Shown: piece by piece, positions 9,734 to 19,823 of the stretch | Layout of the letters: every line of letters starts with the position of its first letter | Position numbering within the stretch: position 1 is the stretch's first letter | Notes under the pieces: generated by a model | What the model was told of the DNA's origin: nothing | What the model saw: only the letters and a program-made list of their open reading frames with translations | The model's database searches: none | Source of the DNA: CAVQOB01 sp963714325 | Lineage (GTDB): Bacteria; Pseudomonadota; Alphaproteobacteria; Rhizobiales; Hyphomicrobiaceae | DNA: 64,000 bases | Direction of reading: 5' to 3' | Assembly: GCA_963714325.1 (NCBI GenBank) | Contig: CAVQOB010000010.1 | Location: 1 to 64,000 of the forward strand | Translations under genes and position numbers: made by a program

Positions 9734-11483
9734 TCACTGCCCCCGCGCCACACCTTCTCGCCGGGGATCGGCGCCGCCTTCGAGCGTTCCATCGGCACGC
9801 CGCACAATGATGTGCAGGCCGGAGGTCATCTCGGGCATCGTGACCTGATGGCCACGCTTGGCCATGTGCAGGCCGGGCATCACACCAGCAACCACCTGCT
9901 CGATCTCGAAGGGGCCATTGCGCGCGCCGAAGTTGGCGAGTTCGGCGGTTGCTTGCGCGTCGAGTTTCCAATCGATGATGCCGACGATGGACTTGACCAC
10001 GTAAGGGATGATGCGTGAGCCGCCGGGTGAACCGAGCACAATTTTCAACCGGCCATCCGGGCCAAAGACAAGGGTTGGCGCCATTGAACTGCGTGGCCGT
10101 TTGCCGGGTGCGACGGCGTTGGCGATGGCGATGCCGTCCTTGTCGAAGGGGCGGAAGGAAAAATCGGTCAATTCATTATTTAGCAGGAATCCGCCGGCCA
10201 TCAGTCGAGCGCCAAAACCGTTCTCGATGGTGGTGGTGAGCGCGACGGCGTTGCCGCGCTTATCGACGATCGAGATGTGACTGGTGCCGACGCTCTCGGT
10301 GGTCGCGTCGATGCCGGCGCGGCGGCCGTTGAGGCCGGGTGGTTCACCGGGGTCAGCTGTCGGCTTGGCTTTCTCGACATCGATCCAGGCGCGACGGCGC
10401 GCGAGATACGCTTCATCAAGTAAGCCCGATGGCACGGCGACTACGTCGGGATCGCCGATGAATTGATCGCGGTCGGCGTAGGCAAGCTTCATCGCTTCTG
10501 CGATCAGATGCAGCGCCTGCGGGTTGAGCGGCTGGGTCCCGAGGTTGAACGGCGCGACCAGCCGCAGGGTCTGAGCCACCGTCAGCGCGCCCGACGAAGG
10601 CGGGCCCATACCGCAGATGCGATGCGCACGATACGTGGTGCAGACGGGCATGCGCTCCTTCGCGACGTAACCGGCGAGATCGGCTTCGCTCAGTGTACCC
10701 TTGTGCGTTGGGCTATCGGCCGTCGCCGTGACGATGGCCTTGGCGATTGTACCCTTGTAGAAGGCGCCGGCGCCTTGTGCAGCAATGGTTTTCAGCGTTG
10801 CGGCGAACTCTGGATTTTTCAATTGCGATCCGGGCGCGCGTGGCAGTACGCCTTCGTCGAAAAAATAGGCGCGCGCGTTCGGGGCAAACTTGAGCGGGCC
10901 CAATTCGATCAGCAGTTTGGCGAGCCGCGGCGAAACCGGAAACCCCTCCTCAGCCAATTTGATCGCCGGCTCGAATAGCCGCGCCCAGGGCAGGACGCCG
11001 TGCCGCTTGTGCGCCAGTCGCCAGCATCGCGACCAGGCCTGGGGTGCCGATGCTGTCGCCACCGAACATGGCTTCGTCGAAGGTGCGCGCACTGCCGTCC
11101 GCTTTCATGAACACGTCCGGCTTGATCGATGCTGGCGCGGTCTCGCGGCCGTCGTAACTCCTAATCTTCGAGCGCGCATTGTCCCAATGCAGCAGGAACG
11201 CACCGCCGCCGATGCCGGACGATTGCGGCTCGACCAGATTGAGCACGAGTTGCACCGCAATCGCCGCATCAACGGCGCTACCACCGGTTTTCAGCATGGC
11301 ATTGCCGGCATCGACGGCCAGTGGATGGGCTGCCGCGACCATCGATGTTTTGGCCCGGGCCAGCGGTTTCGCCTCGAATCCGGAAGTAGCTTCCGGCGCG
11401 GAGGGCGCCAGCTGCGCGCGCGGTGAGCTTGGCAGCGCCAGGCTCAAAGCTACTCCTAGCCACACGCGGACATTGACGGACAT
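9734..11483 (-). pseudogene. ggt: Gamma-glutamyltransferase, one frameshift
   Basis: Periplasmic gamma-glutamyltranspeptidase, an Ntn-hydrolase that self-cleaves and transfers or hydrolyses gamma-glutamyl groups, for example of glutathione. The N-terminal part has a signal sequence ending near PRAQLAPS, then GGSAVDAAIAVQ and SSGIGGGAF. The small subunit begins at the nucleophile Thr in GTSHISIVDKRGNAVA, complementary to 10283-10285, and the oxyanion block GSPGGSRI follows. One extra base near 11017 separates MLATGAQ from LAHKRHGVLPW; correcting it gives a continuous protein of about 580 residues, normal for the family. The gene converges on the amidoligase-type cluster. Function is confident; whether the break is real is uncertain. 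Confidence 0.88.
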
Positions 11484-11679
11484 TCTGCCCCCTTTGCCGG
11501 GGGCAACGCCCCGCTCCTGCTAGCCAATAGCGGATCATGACATGGTCGGCGCGCAAAGCGATAGCATCCCAGGTCCATCTGGCACGGTATAACGGGCCCC
11601 TCGATCCCAATTCGGCCGGGATCTTAACGATTGCACTCTATCCTGCTGCCGGATCTTCCGTAGGGCTGCATTTTCAGCA

Positions 11680-12162
11680 ATGTATAGGCTGTTTCGAGAT
11701 TCGTTTATGACGCCAGCCGCCCGAAGGGCGCGCCAATGGTCCGCCGAACGGCGCGGTTCGGTCGTCATCCTGTTCGCAATCTCGTTGGCGGTCATCGCCG
11801 GCTTAGCAGGATCGGCGATCGACTACGGCCGCATCATGAGCATGCAGCGGCGAATCACCAGCGCGGTGGAGCTGACCGCTGAAGCAGCCGCCCAACGCCC
11901 CGACCTGCTCGACGGCGATCTGCGCGCTTTCGCCGAAGGGTTCTTCCGCGCCAACGGCGGCTTCCGGCCACCCGTTCGCGACGTCCGCTTCCGCATTCGC
12001 GGGTCGGTCGACGGCATCTGGATGCGCGTCGAAGCCGACATGCCAACATCGATCATGGCGATGCTTGGCAAGCCGGTGGTACCGATCGTCGTCGAGCGCG
12101 ACCGTCCCTGGCGGATCATCAAGCGCAAGCAAACCCGCAGGCCCGTCAAAGACGACGACTGA
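11680..12162 (+). CDS. TadE/TadG-like membrane-anchored protein
   Basis: Protein of 160 residues with an Arg-rich N-terminus, one hydrophobic segment at about 24-48 (VVILFAISLAVIAGLAG) and the following AIDYGRI...QRRITSAVE block. This matches the TadE/G-like N-terminal region of Flp-pilus pseudopilins: the motif after the helix is usually D-Y-x-R, followed by an Ala-rich helix. The remaining 100 residues contain no recognisable domain and end in a basic then acidic tail. No tad genes lie nearby, so a role in pilus assembly cannot be claimed; isolated members are common in Hyphomicrobiales. An alternative ATG is at 11707. Confidence 0.6.
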   Translation: MYRLFRDSFMTPAARRARQWSAERRGSVVILFAISLAVIAGLAGSAIDYGRIMSMQRRITSAVELTAEAAAQRPDLLDGDLRAFAEGFFRANGGFRPPVRDVRFRIRGSVDGIWMRVEADMPTSIMAMLGKPVVPIVVERDRPWRIIKRKQTRRPVKDDD

Positions 12163-12192
12163 GCGGCGCAAGCCGACCTCACCATATCGACA

Positions 12193-14964
12193 TCATACCA
12201 GCGCCGGTAGCTTGAGCAACCGGCGCACTTCGTCGATGGCGTCCCGCGCGCTGAGCCAGGCTCCTTCCCCTTCATCGTTCCACGCAACACCGTCGCGACC
12301 GTCGATGACCCTCGCAAGCATATGAAAGCCGAGGGCTCGATAGACTTCGAGCTGCTCCTCGGAGAAAAACTGATCACCGGTTGTTTCATGAGGAAAGTCG
12401 GGATTGCGGCGCTTGTAGTCGAGGATGTAGTCGCGCTCGTCACCACTCAGTGACGACTTGATGTAGAGCAGCGTGCCGACAGCACCGGGCTGGTCATCGA
12501 GAGCTGGATAATAAATTCGTCCGATCGCGGCATGCGGTCCGTGACCGGCCGGATTGGGTGGCGCGGTGGCCTCGCCGCGGAACGCTGCGCTGACTTTCTG
12601 GCTGACATCAGTGATCGCCTGCCGCGGCAAATCAATACGGACGCCGAGATCAATGCGTGCGTGCCGCTCAAGCCTGACCAACGAGGGGAACGCAAATTCG
12701 GGATCGGCTTCGGCGTCGATCGCGATGATCAACTGGCAGCCGCGCCGCAGCAATTCGTAGATGCCGAGGTTCTCGATATGCCCGCCATCGGTCAAGTAGA
12801 TGTAGTCAGAGCCCTCATGAATTTGTCCGGTCATTTCCTTCCACAGGAATAGTGGCGTGCGTAAAGTATCGATCACGTCCTGAGACATTGCTTTGAGCCG
12901 CGCGCTGCGTTTCATGATCGCAATGGGGTTAGGCAACCAATAGCCGAGCCGGACGTTGAGCAATGCCAGCGTGGGAGCCAGCAAGCCATTTGTTTGGCTA
13001 CCCATGTTCGACGAGATCGCCGCCCCCGACGTTGCGATCGCCGTTGCCAAATCGAATCTCGGATCGATGTCTTCCATCGTGCGAGTTGCAACATTGCCAC
13101 CGGTCGATATGTAACGTGATAGCTCAGAGCCGGTGTAGAGCTTGGACATGATGAAAAAATCAGCATGCCGACCACGCCCATTGGCCTCTCGCGATCCCTG
13201 CAGGTTCATCGCTGCGTTGATCAGCAGATAGGGCGAAGCGGCGCTGTCGAGTTTGGAAAGGCGCAGTTCGTTCAGCGGCGTTGGACCACTGGAGCGCGAT
13301 GCCCTGGGGCCTGATGCAGCTGCCTCGGCGCGTACTGGCGGGGGGAACGTCGTCGGATCGAACAGGAACGCCTGACTCAATCGGTCGCGATAGAAGCGGT
13401 TGAGCGAGTAGGCGTTGGGGCGATAGGTGGCAGCAAGGATCACCAGCAGCAGCAAGGCGAGCCAACCCCACAGCAATGGAATTGTGGACTGGTAATCATG
13501 ATACGGCATTGCGTCCGGCATGAACCATGCCGTGATGTGCAAAAACACGAAGACCAGGAAAGCCGGTACGATCAACGCCGCAAAGATCAGTGCAACGCGC
13601 GCCAAGCCGCGCCGCAGGATCGTCCAGAGCCCCGGCGCATGGGCGGTTGTCTTGAGGAAATTCGCAATCTTCGACGCAAATGCGGCAATGGAAACTGCTG
13701 TAGTGATAAGCCCCGTTGGCAGCGCGCGGCGCACGCCCGGACTGGTTTCCAGATAGTCGTAGGCGTCGCCTAGCATCTGGATCAGCCAGGGGACGGCATC
13801 GAGCAAAGCGACCGCAGCCGTCGCGTAGGCGACGCGCCTGGCGATGACGATTGAGCGACTGCCAACGTCGCCAGCACGATGCGTCGTCCTGGAACAGCGC
13901 CATGCCCATAACAGCAGGAGTAGCGCCAACAGACCGACCATCACGATGCTCAGCGCCCAGGCCTGCGCCAGCCATCCAGGCGTGTCGGTCACAATCGGCC
14001 CGATATGCGCATAGCCGAGTAACCGATCAACCAATCGGATGAGAAAGCTGCCGTGCTTGAGATCGGTGTATGCCGGAAATGCGTATGCAGTGATTAGTGC
14101 CAGTGCCAGCAGGCCCGCCGTGACGAAGACCGCGTTCGCCAGCAGCCCGCGCGCGATCACGACCAGCGCCTCGGTCGCATTGTGCAGAAAGCTGTAGCCG
14201 CGCGGCATCAAATAGTTTGAGTAATTGCGGATATGGCCGACCGAGCGGGTATCACGGACGTCGTTGTCCTGGCCAAAGGGAAATTCGCCGCCTGTCTTGT
14301 TCATGCCCGCAACGGTCGCCGCGCCGATGTAGCCACCGCCGGAGACTGTCGATAAATAGGAAATGCGGTTGAACGCGCCTTTGGCGTTCAGGGCTTGCAT
14401 CGCACCCAGACAAACGGATGCCGACCGGATGCCGCCGCCGGACAAACTGAGGCCGATTGTGTCATGCATTAGTGGCCGCGACCGCGTCGGGTCAAGCGAT
14501 GGGTCTTTGGGATCGCCCTTCGGAGTGTCACCCGAAGCGGATGGCTTACTCGATCCGGGTATACTGCCTTTCAACCGGTCATAGTTGGGCGTTACACGCT
14601 CGAGATCCGGGAGTGGGATCACCTTTGATTGCGGCAATACAGGACCATGCTTTGTCGTGGGGCCATCCGCTGGCGTCGAAGGCTTTGGCCGCAATTGCAT
14701 GACATCGGTTGGGCCGTCAGCGGCACCCTTTTCCTTTTTGGCGATGGCATTTCGGCGCTGCTTGATCGCTGCATGCTCGTCCACGAGGATCTCGTGGAAG
14801 TGCAGCAATTGGATGGCGTCCTTCGCCGTTGACTTTGCAGCCGGCGCCATAACGGCGGACGATGCCTGATCGCGCGCGCCGAGCAACGACCGCAACCATT
14901 CCCTGAAACGCTCAAAGGCTGGCTCGCGCGACGGCGGTGGCGGCAATGTGCCCGTGCTGCTCAT
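12193..14964 (-). CDS. Membrane-embedded patatin-like phospholipase
   Basis: Protein of 923 residues with a patatin-type acyl hydrolase core (lipid or ester hydrolysis by a Ser-Asp dyad). The oxyanion loop SGGGIRSASV is near residue 175-185, the nucleophile is Ser208 in STVSGGGYIG, and the catalytic Asp is Asp726 in TDGGHIENLGIYE. Some 500 residues separate the dyad, far more than in plain patatins. Within them are about six hydrophobic segments, such as VTAGLLALALI, VMVGLLALLLLL and LALLLLVILAA, so this is an inner-membrane protein with a cytoplasmic catalytic site assembled around a membrane insert. The N-terminal 130 residues are polar and low in complexity. It stands alone, convergent with the TadE/G-like gene. 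Confidence 0.87.
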   Translation of the reverse strand: MSSTGTLPPPPSREPAFERFREWLRSLLGARDQASSAVMAPAAKSTAKDAIQLLHFHEILVDEHAAIKQRRNAIAKKEKGAADGPTDVMQLRPKPSTPADGPTTKHGPVLPQSKVIPLPDLERVTPNYDRLKGSIPGSSKPSASGDTPKGDPKDPSLDPTRSRPLMHDTIGLSLSGGGIRSASVCLGAMQALNAKGAFNRISYLSTVSGGGYIGAATVAGMNKTGGEFPFGQDNDVRDTRSVGHIRNYSNYLMPRGYSFLHNATEALVVIARGLLANAVFVTAGLLALALITAYAFPAYTDLKHGSFLIRLVDRLLGYAHIGPIVTDTPGWLAQAWALSIVMVGLLALLLLLWAWRCSRTTHRAGDVGSRSIVIARRVAYATAAVALLDAVPWLIQMLGDAYDYLETSPGVRRALPTGLITTAVSIAAFASKIANFLKTTAHAPGLWTILRRGLARVALIFAALIVPAFLVFVFLHITAWFMPDAMPYHDYQSTIPLLWGWLALLLLVILAATYRPNAYSLNRFYRDRLSQAFLFDPTTFPPPVRAEAAASGPRASRSSGPTPLNELRLSKLDSAASPYLLINAAMNLQGSREANGRGRHADFFIMSKLYTGSELSRYISTGGNVATRTMEDIDPRFDLATAIATSGAAISSNMGSQTNGLLAPTLALLNVRLGYWLPNPIAIMKRSARLKAMSQDVIDTLRTPLFLWKEMTGQIHEGSDYIYLTDGGHIENLGIYELLRRGCQLIIAIDAEADPEFAFPSLVRLERHARIDLGVRIDLPRQAITDVSQKVSAAFRGEATAPPNPAGHGPHAAIGRIYYPALDDQPGAVGTLLYIKSSLSGDERDYILDYKRRNPDFPHETTGDQFFSEEQLEVYRALGFHMLARVIDGRDGVAWNDEGEGAWLSARDAIDEVRRLLKLPALV

Positions 14965-15172
14965 GATCGGGACCGTCCAATGTCAATAATCAGAAATAAT
15001 GCTTGTAGCGGTAACATTCCGCCCTCGATTATGGAATGAGGCACCCGTAGCGTCCTTAATATGCTATTCAACATGCGGCCGCTGCGAATAGGGGCGGCGC
15101 TCCCCGACGAAAAATCCAACGTCCATTCGTCGCTCGCTTGGTGTTTGGGCCGGATCGGCGTAAGCCAGACGC

Positions 15173-15790
15173 ATGAAAGCCACCTTCGAACTGGAAGCCA
15201 ACGAGATGCAGATCGGCGGCGGGCCGATTTGCGGCGTCGACGAGGCGGGGCGCGGACCCTGGGCCGGACCGGTCGTCGCTGCCGCCGTCATCCTCGATCC
15301 CGATAGCATCCCGGTCGGCATCGCCGATTCCAAAGCCCTCGACGCCGACGCCCGCGACATCCTGTTCCCGAAGATCATGGCCACGGCCAAGGTCGGCGTT
15401 GGCATCGCCAGCGTCGAGCGCATCGATCGCGACAACATTCTCAACGCGACGATGTGGGCGATGGCGGAAGCGGTCGCGGCACTCGATCCCCTGCCACGCT
15501 TGGCGCTGATCGATGGCAACAAGGCGCCGCGGCTCGGCTGCGCCACCCGCACGGTCGTCAAAGGCGACGCCAAGTGCCTGTCGATCGCCGCCGCGTCGAT
15601 CATCGCCAAGGTGACCCGCGACCGGCTGATGATCGCCTTCGCCGCGACCTACCCGGGCTACGGCTTCGACCGCCACAAAGGCTACGGCACGCCCGAACAC
15701 GCCGACGCGCTGCAGCGCTTCGGCGTGACGCCGATCCACCGGCGCTCGTTCAAGCCGGTCCAACTGGCATTGGGGCCAGGGCTGCTTTAG
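15173..15790 (+). CDS. rnhB: Ribonuclease HII
   Basis: Cytoplasmic RNase HII, which cuts RNA in RNA-DNA hybrids and removes single ribonucleotides from DNA. The family signature GVDEAGRGPWAGPV gives metal ligands Asp23 and Glu24, with Asp114 (LIDGNK) and Asp132 (VVKGDAKC) completing the four acidic residues. KVTRDRLM and the C-terminal GYGFDRHKGYGTPEH block are also typical. At 205 residues it has the normal length. It is monocistronic, with 209 bases of non-coding DNA upstream. Confidence 0.97.
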   Translation: MKATFELEANEMQIGGGPICGVDEAGRGPWAGPVVAAAVILDPDSIPVGIADSKALDADARDILFPKIMATAKVGVGIASVERIDRDNILNATMWAMAEAVAALDPLPRLALIDGNKAPRLGCATRTVVKGDAKCLSIAAASIIAKVTRDRLMIAFAATYPGYGFDRHKGYGTPEHADALQRFGVTPIHRRSFKPVQLALGPGLL

Positions 15791-15936
15791 GCGACCTTCA
15801 CCAAACATCGTAAAGTCTTGTTTGGATGCCCTGGCGATGCGTGGCGTTCATCGCCGTTTCATGTTTATTGCCGTTATATGACAGCGACCGTCGCCCGGCG
15901 GTGTCAGCACCTCTTTCCGGGCCTCATGAGAGGTCC

Positions 15937-17649
15937 ATGCCGCCCGCCGCCATCGCCACCTTGTCTGTGCTGCGGTCGCTGGCCAGCGACGTACGTCGCG
16001 CCAGCGTGACGCTGCCGCTTGTCGTGCTGGTGGCGTTACATCTGGCGGCGTTGGTCATCCTGCTCAAGACCGAAGCGCGCCTCATCCCGCAGCTGGCCTT
16101 CGTGATCTCCTGGGGCTTCTTCAATTTTGCCGGGATGGCGCTGTTGCGGCGCCCGGCGGTTTCGGCAGCACTGGCGCTGGCCAGCCTCGTGCTGCTGATC
16201 CTGTTGTCGCGCTTCAAGCTCGAAGTGCTTCTGATGACGGTCAACTTTGTTGATCTAATGCTGATCGATGCCGAAACGATCGCCTTTCTGCTCAACATTT
16301 TTCCCAATCTCAATGCCCGCGCGACGCTGGCGGGATTAGTGGGCCTCGCGGCGTTGATCGCCATCTGGTGGATCGACGTGGCGCGTGTCGCGCGAGCCTT
16401 TGCGATGCGCGGCGCGGCTTCATGCTTCGCCGCCCTGGTGGCGCTGTGCCTCATCGTCCCCAGCGACCCCTGGGAGGAATTCTATGACGAGAACTACTTC
16501 TCCAAGTTCATGCGTTCGGGCGTCACCATCGTCGGCGATCTGATGACGCGGGGAATCCTCGAGTCCGATGCGACCGTCGCCGAGCGCCTCGCGGTGCCGG
16601 CCAGCGGATCATGCCGGGTAGACAAGCCGCCACACATCATCATGGTGCATGACGAATCGAGTTTCGACATTCGCGCCATTGCTGGCGTGAAGGTGCCCGA
16701 CGGCTATGGCGCGCATTTCAAATCCAGCGACGGCGTCCAGCGCACGTTGACCGTCGAAGGCGCCGGCGGCCCGAGCTGGTTTACCGAATACAACGTGTTG
16801 ACGGGATTGTCGGCGCGCTCCTATGGACGCTTCGCCGACTTCGTGACGCGGATTGCCGCCGGCCGTGTCGAGCGGGGGCTGCCGCAACGGCTCGGCGCCT
16901 GCGGCTACAAGACCTTTACGCTCTATTCGATGTATGGCGCATTTCTCGGTGCTGCGCGGTTCCAGGCGTCGGCCGGCATTCAGAACTTCCTCGATTCAAA
17001 AGCGCTCGGCGCCAACTTTCTCGATACCGATGCGTTCTACTTCAACAAGGCAGCCGATACGATCGCCAAGCATTTGGGCCGGCAGCCGCTGTTCCTGCAT
17101 GTCTATACCGCGCAGAACCATTTCCCCTGGAGCTTCCGTTTCCGCCCCGATCTCGCAACGGACTGGAAGGATCCCGGCAACTCTCCCGACGTCGACGAAT
17201 ACCTGCGGCGCCAACATCTGACGGCCGTCGACTATCAGGCGTTTCTGCAGCGCTTACAGCGTGAGTTTCCCGACGAAGCGTTTCTCATCGTTCGCTTCGG
17301 TGATCATCAGCCCTATTTCGCACGCAGTATGATCGATCCAGGCCAGGACGATTCGATGCGCGTCAGGCGGATCGCCGCTGGCGACCCGCGCTTTCTCTCA
17401 ACCTATTACGCCATTGATACCATCAACTTCACCCCACGCCATGAGGCGCCATCGGTTGCGGCCCTCGACGCGCCCTACCTGCCGCTGGTCGTGCTGGAGA
17501 CAGCTGGCATCCCGCTAGATCCGGCCTTTGCAGAACAGAAACAGATCCTGCAGCGCTGCCAGGGTCTGTTCTTCCGCTGCAAGGGCGGCGCCGAAGCGCG
17601 CCGCTTCAATCGATTGCTGATTGATGCTGGATTGATCAAGGGACTTTAG
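15937..17649 (+). CDS. LTA synthase / phosphoglycerol transferase-like sulfatase-fold membrane protein
   Basis: Inner-membrane protein of 570 residues with an N-terminal bundle of about five hydrophobic segments (LPLVVLVALHLAALVILL onward) and a C-terminal alkaline-phosphatase-like domain from about 230. The latter opens PPHIIMVHDESSF, where the usual nucleophile position of the family is Thr or Ser, and contains FLHVYTAQNHFPW and VRFGDHQPYF (metal-binding Asp-His). Members transfer phosphoglycerol or phosphoethanolamine to glycans or lipids; here the substrate cannot be assigned. The start at 15937 has AGAGG just upstream; an ATG at 15826 would add 37 residues that are not family-like. Confidence 0.8.
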   Translation: MPPAAIATLSVLRSLASDVRRASVTLPLVVLVALHLAALVILLKTEARLIPQLAFVISWGFFNFAGMALLRRPAVSAALALASLVLLILLSRFKLEVLLMTVNFVDLMLIDAETIAFLLNIFPNLNARATLAGLVGLAALIAIWWIDVARVARAFAMRGAASCFAALVALCLIVPSDPWEEFYDENYFSKFMRSGVTIVGDLMTRGILESDATVAERLAVPASGSCRVDKPPHIIMVHDESSFDIRAIAGVKVPDGYGAHFKSSDGVQRTLTVEGAGGPSWFTEYNVLTGLSARSYGRFADFVTRIAAGRVERGLPQRLGACGYKTFTLYSMYGAFLGAARFQASAGIQNFLDSKALGANFLDTDAFYFNKAADTIAKHLGRQPLFLHVYTAQNHFPWSFRFRPDLATDWKDPGNSPDVDEYLRRQHLTAVDYQAFLQRLQREFPDEAFLIVRFGDHQPYFARSMIDPGQDDSMRVRRIAAGDPRFLSTYYAIDTINFTPRHEAPSVAALDAPYLPLVVLETAGIPLDPAFAEQKQILQRCQGLFFRCKGGAEARRFNRLLIDAGLIKGL

Positions 17650-17667
17650 GCTGCGACGGCGATCCCA

Positions 17668-18588
17668 TCACGCAAGGCCGAGCCGCTGGCGTTCGCTCTG
17701 ATACCAATCGAGCATCTCGACACCGTTCCAGTGCACGACGCCGCTGTGCCGGTTGATATACTCGTAGACCGTTTCGAGGTACTTGATGCGATGTGGCTGG
17801 CCAGAAATATAGGGATGGATTGCAATCGCCATGACGCGCGGACGATCGGCACCCTCGGCATAGAGGCGGTCGAAGTAATCCGTGCAGCGCTGCTGCCAGT
17901 AGCCGGACTCGTGATGCTGGATGATCATCGTCGGGATGTCATTAAGCTCGACGGTATACGGCAAAGTCACCAAGGGGCCTTTCGACGTCGTGATTACCGT
18001 TGGCTCGTCGTCGTACACCCAGTCGCCGATATACTTGATGCCGGCGGCCGCCAGATGCTCAGGCGTATCGAAAGTCTGTGTCAGGCCGGGCCCGAGCCAG
18101 CCGACCGGCCGCACGCCAGTGAACTTCTGGATGATGTCGAGTGAGCGCCCGATCATCGCCGGCTGATCGTCGATTTTGTGGATCGGCCCCTGCTCGTAGG
18201 AATGCCCCATGAATTCCCAGCCGGCATCGCGGGCTTGCTGGCTGACGCGCGGATAGTCCTCGATGACACGCGCATTGATCGACAGCGTCGGCCGAATGTC
18301 GAGACGCTTGAACAGATCGAAAAAGCGCCAGACGCCAACGCGCATGCCGTACTCGTGCCAGGTCCAGTTCGGCACGTCCGGAAGCAGCGAAACGCCGGTC
18401 GGCGGCGGCAACACCTGCCGCGCCATCACTCGAGCGATATCCCAGACCTCGAGATTGACGATCGTCCAGACGATGATCCGGCCATCATCGGGTAGTTTCA
18501 GCTTCGGCCGGTCGACGATCGCGGAATAGGCGACGCGGTCGCGCGGGATCTTGGAGCCGGGTGGGACGATGGGCGTGGTCATGAGCAT
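17668..18588 (-). CDS. Polysaccharide deacetylase family protein (PuuE-like)
   Basis: NodB-fold carbohydrate esterase 4-type protein of 306 residues. Recognisable parts are the early strand VWTIVNLEVW, RPTLSINARV, GWEFMGHSYEQ with the metal-binding His, GVRPVGWLGPG, and HPYISGQPHRIKYLE near the C-terminus. This pattern matches the PuuE/allantoinase-like subgroup, which hydrolyses linear or cyclic amides, more than chitin deacetylases. The usual Asp-Asp pair of true deacetylases is not seen in the first motif. No signal peptide, so it is cytoplasmic. ATGs at 18588 and 18582 are both possible. Faces the LysR gene on the same strand with a 76-base gap. Confidence 0.8.
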   Translation of the reverse strand: MLMTTPIVPPGSKIPRDRVAYSAIVDRPKLKLPDDGRIIVWTIVNLEVWDIARVMARQVLPPPTGVSLLPDVPNWTWHEYGMRVGVWRFFDLFKRLDIRPTLSINARVIEDYPRVSQQARDAGWEFMGHSYEQGPIHKIDDQPAMIGRSLDIIQKFTGVRPVGWLGPGLTQTFDTPEHLAAAGIKYIGDWVYDDEPTVITTSKGPLVTLPYTVELNDIPTMIIQHHESGYWQQRCTDYFDRLYAEGADRPRVMAIAIHPYISGQPHRIKYLETVYEYINRHSGVVHWNGVEMLDWYQSERQRLGLA

Positions 18589-18664
18589 GATTCCTGACGG
18601 TGTTGGCGGTCAGCATTCGCCGGCAAGGAAACCCTGTCAACACGCATTGCCCGCATACCGGCGA

Positions 18665-19681
18665 TCAGGAAACCTTATGTCTGCGGGCCTTGGCTGACGC
18701 TGCTTTGCGAGGCGACGACGGGCGCGCCGGCCGTACCGCCGCTGGGGCGATTGCAACGGCCCCTGCTGGCGGATACCAGCGCGCATTGAGGCGATGCGCT
18801 TCGGCTTCCAGCATTGCGAGGAACGCGAGCGCCGCCGGGCTCATCGGCCGCCGCGACGGTTCAATCAACGCGAGGTCGAGACTCATCGGCGGATCGATCA
18901 ATGGTGCCACCTTGAGCCGCCCCGCCGGATCATCAATCGCCATCATGATCCCCGGCAGGATCGTCAGCCAATCCGAGCGGCTGACGAAATCCAGCGTCCC
19001 GAGCATCGCGTCCATTTCGATCAACCGCGTGATCTCGACGCCGTTGGAGCCGCAATAGGTCTCGATCAGTTGTCGGCGCGTGTTGGTTTTACTTGGCAGG
19101 ACGAGCTTCAATGGGCCGAGTTTGTTCAATGTCAGCGGCGCCAGATGCGGCCAAGGCACGCTTGAGCCGCCGACCAGCAATTCCGGCGTACGCAGGAACA
19201 GCCGGCTCTTGAGCCCCGGCAGCCCCGCGAACGCCGGCACGATCGCGAAGTCGAGTTCGCCCGATCGGACCTGCTGGGTCAGGGGACCGCTGTAGCCTTC
19301 GACGATGCGCACGACGGCATTCGGATGGTCGGTGGTGAATTGGCTGAGCACAGGGGCTAGCATGCAGCGCGTCATGGTCGGCATCAGGCCGATGACAATC
19401 GCGCCGTCAAGACCGGTGGCGAATGACTGCGCGATACTGGTCGCCGCCGCGTGCGCGCGCAACACGTCGATGCAGCGCAGATAGTAGCTGTCGCCGGCCG
19501 GCGTCGCGACTACGTGCCCCTTCTCGCGACTGAAGAGTTGTACGCCGAGACTGTCCTCGAGTTTGCGGATGTGCTGCGACACGCCGGATTGCGTCGCATT
19601 TTCGCGCGTCGCCGCCGCTGTGAACGAACGCTCCTCGTAGGCGGCGACAAAAAGTCGAATTTCCCGGAGGCTGCCTGACAT
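18665..19681 (-). CDS. LysR family transcriptional regulator
   Basis: Regulator of 338 residues with an N-terminal winged helix-turn-helix (about 1-60: IRLFVAAYEERSFTAAATR, SGVSQHIRKLEDSLGVQLF) and a LysR substrate-binding domain to about 300. A Lys/Arg/Ala-rich tail ends the protein. It is divergent from the flavin reductase gene with 142 bases between, the normal arrangement for autoregulation and control of the opposite gene by LysR proteins. The inducer is not known; the neighbours suggest an aromatic or hydroxy acid. It is the only transcription factor I recognise in this window. Confidence 0.93.
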   Translation of the reverse strand: MSGSLREIRLFVAAYEERSFTAAATRENATQSGVSQHIRKLEDSLGVQLFSREKGHVVATPAGDSYYLRCIDVLRAHAAATSIAQSFATGLDGAIVIGLMPTMTRCMLAPVLSQFTTDHPNAVVRIVEGYSGPLTQQVRSGELDFAIVPAFAGLPGLKSRLFLRTPELLVGGSSVPWPHLAPLTLNKLGPLKLVLPSKTNTRRQLIETYCGSNGVEITRLIEMDAMLGTLDFVSRSDWLTILPGIMMAIDDPAGRLKVAPLIDPPMSLDLALIEPSRRPMSPAALAFLAMLEAEAHRLNARWYPPAGAVAIAPAAVRPARPSSPRKAASAKARRHKVS

Positions 19682-19709
19682 CTCAGTCCATCTTTTTTTC
19701 TAATCAAAA

Positions 19710-19728
19710 CAATGCAATCATATTATTG
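19710..19728. promoter_or_regulatory. Candidate LysR operator (T-N11-A dyad)
   Basis: In the 142-base divergent region between the LysR and flavin reductase genes, CAAT at 19710-19713 and ATTG at 19725-19728 form a perfect inverted repeat with 11 bases between. This satisfies the T-N11-A consensus (T19713, A19725) of LysR-type sites. It lies in the AT-richest part of the region, 29 bases upstream of the LysR start. Short dyads occur by chance, so this is a proposal. Confidence 0.45.
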
Positions 19729-19823
19729 GGACTACTTGCCGTCACGCACTATCTTTTGCATGATCCCTAAGCCCGGTCGGCGACCTGACGCCGGTCCCGC
19801 ATCTGTCACCAAACGATCGGCGC

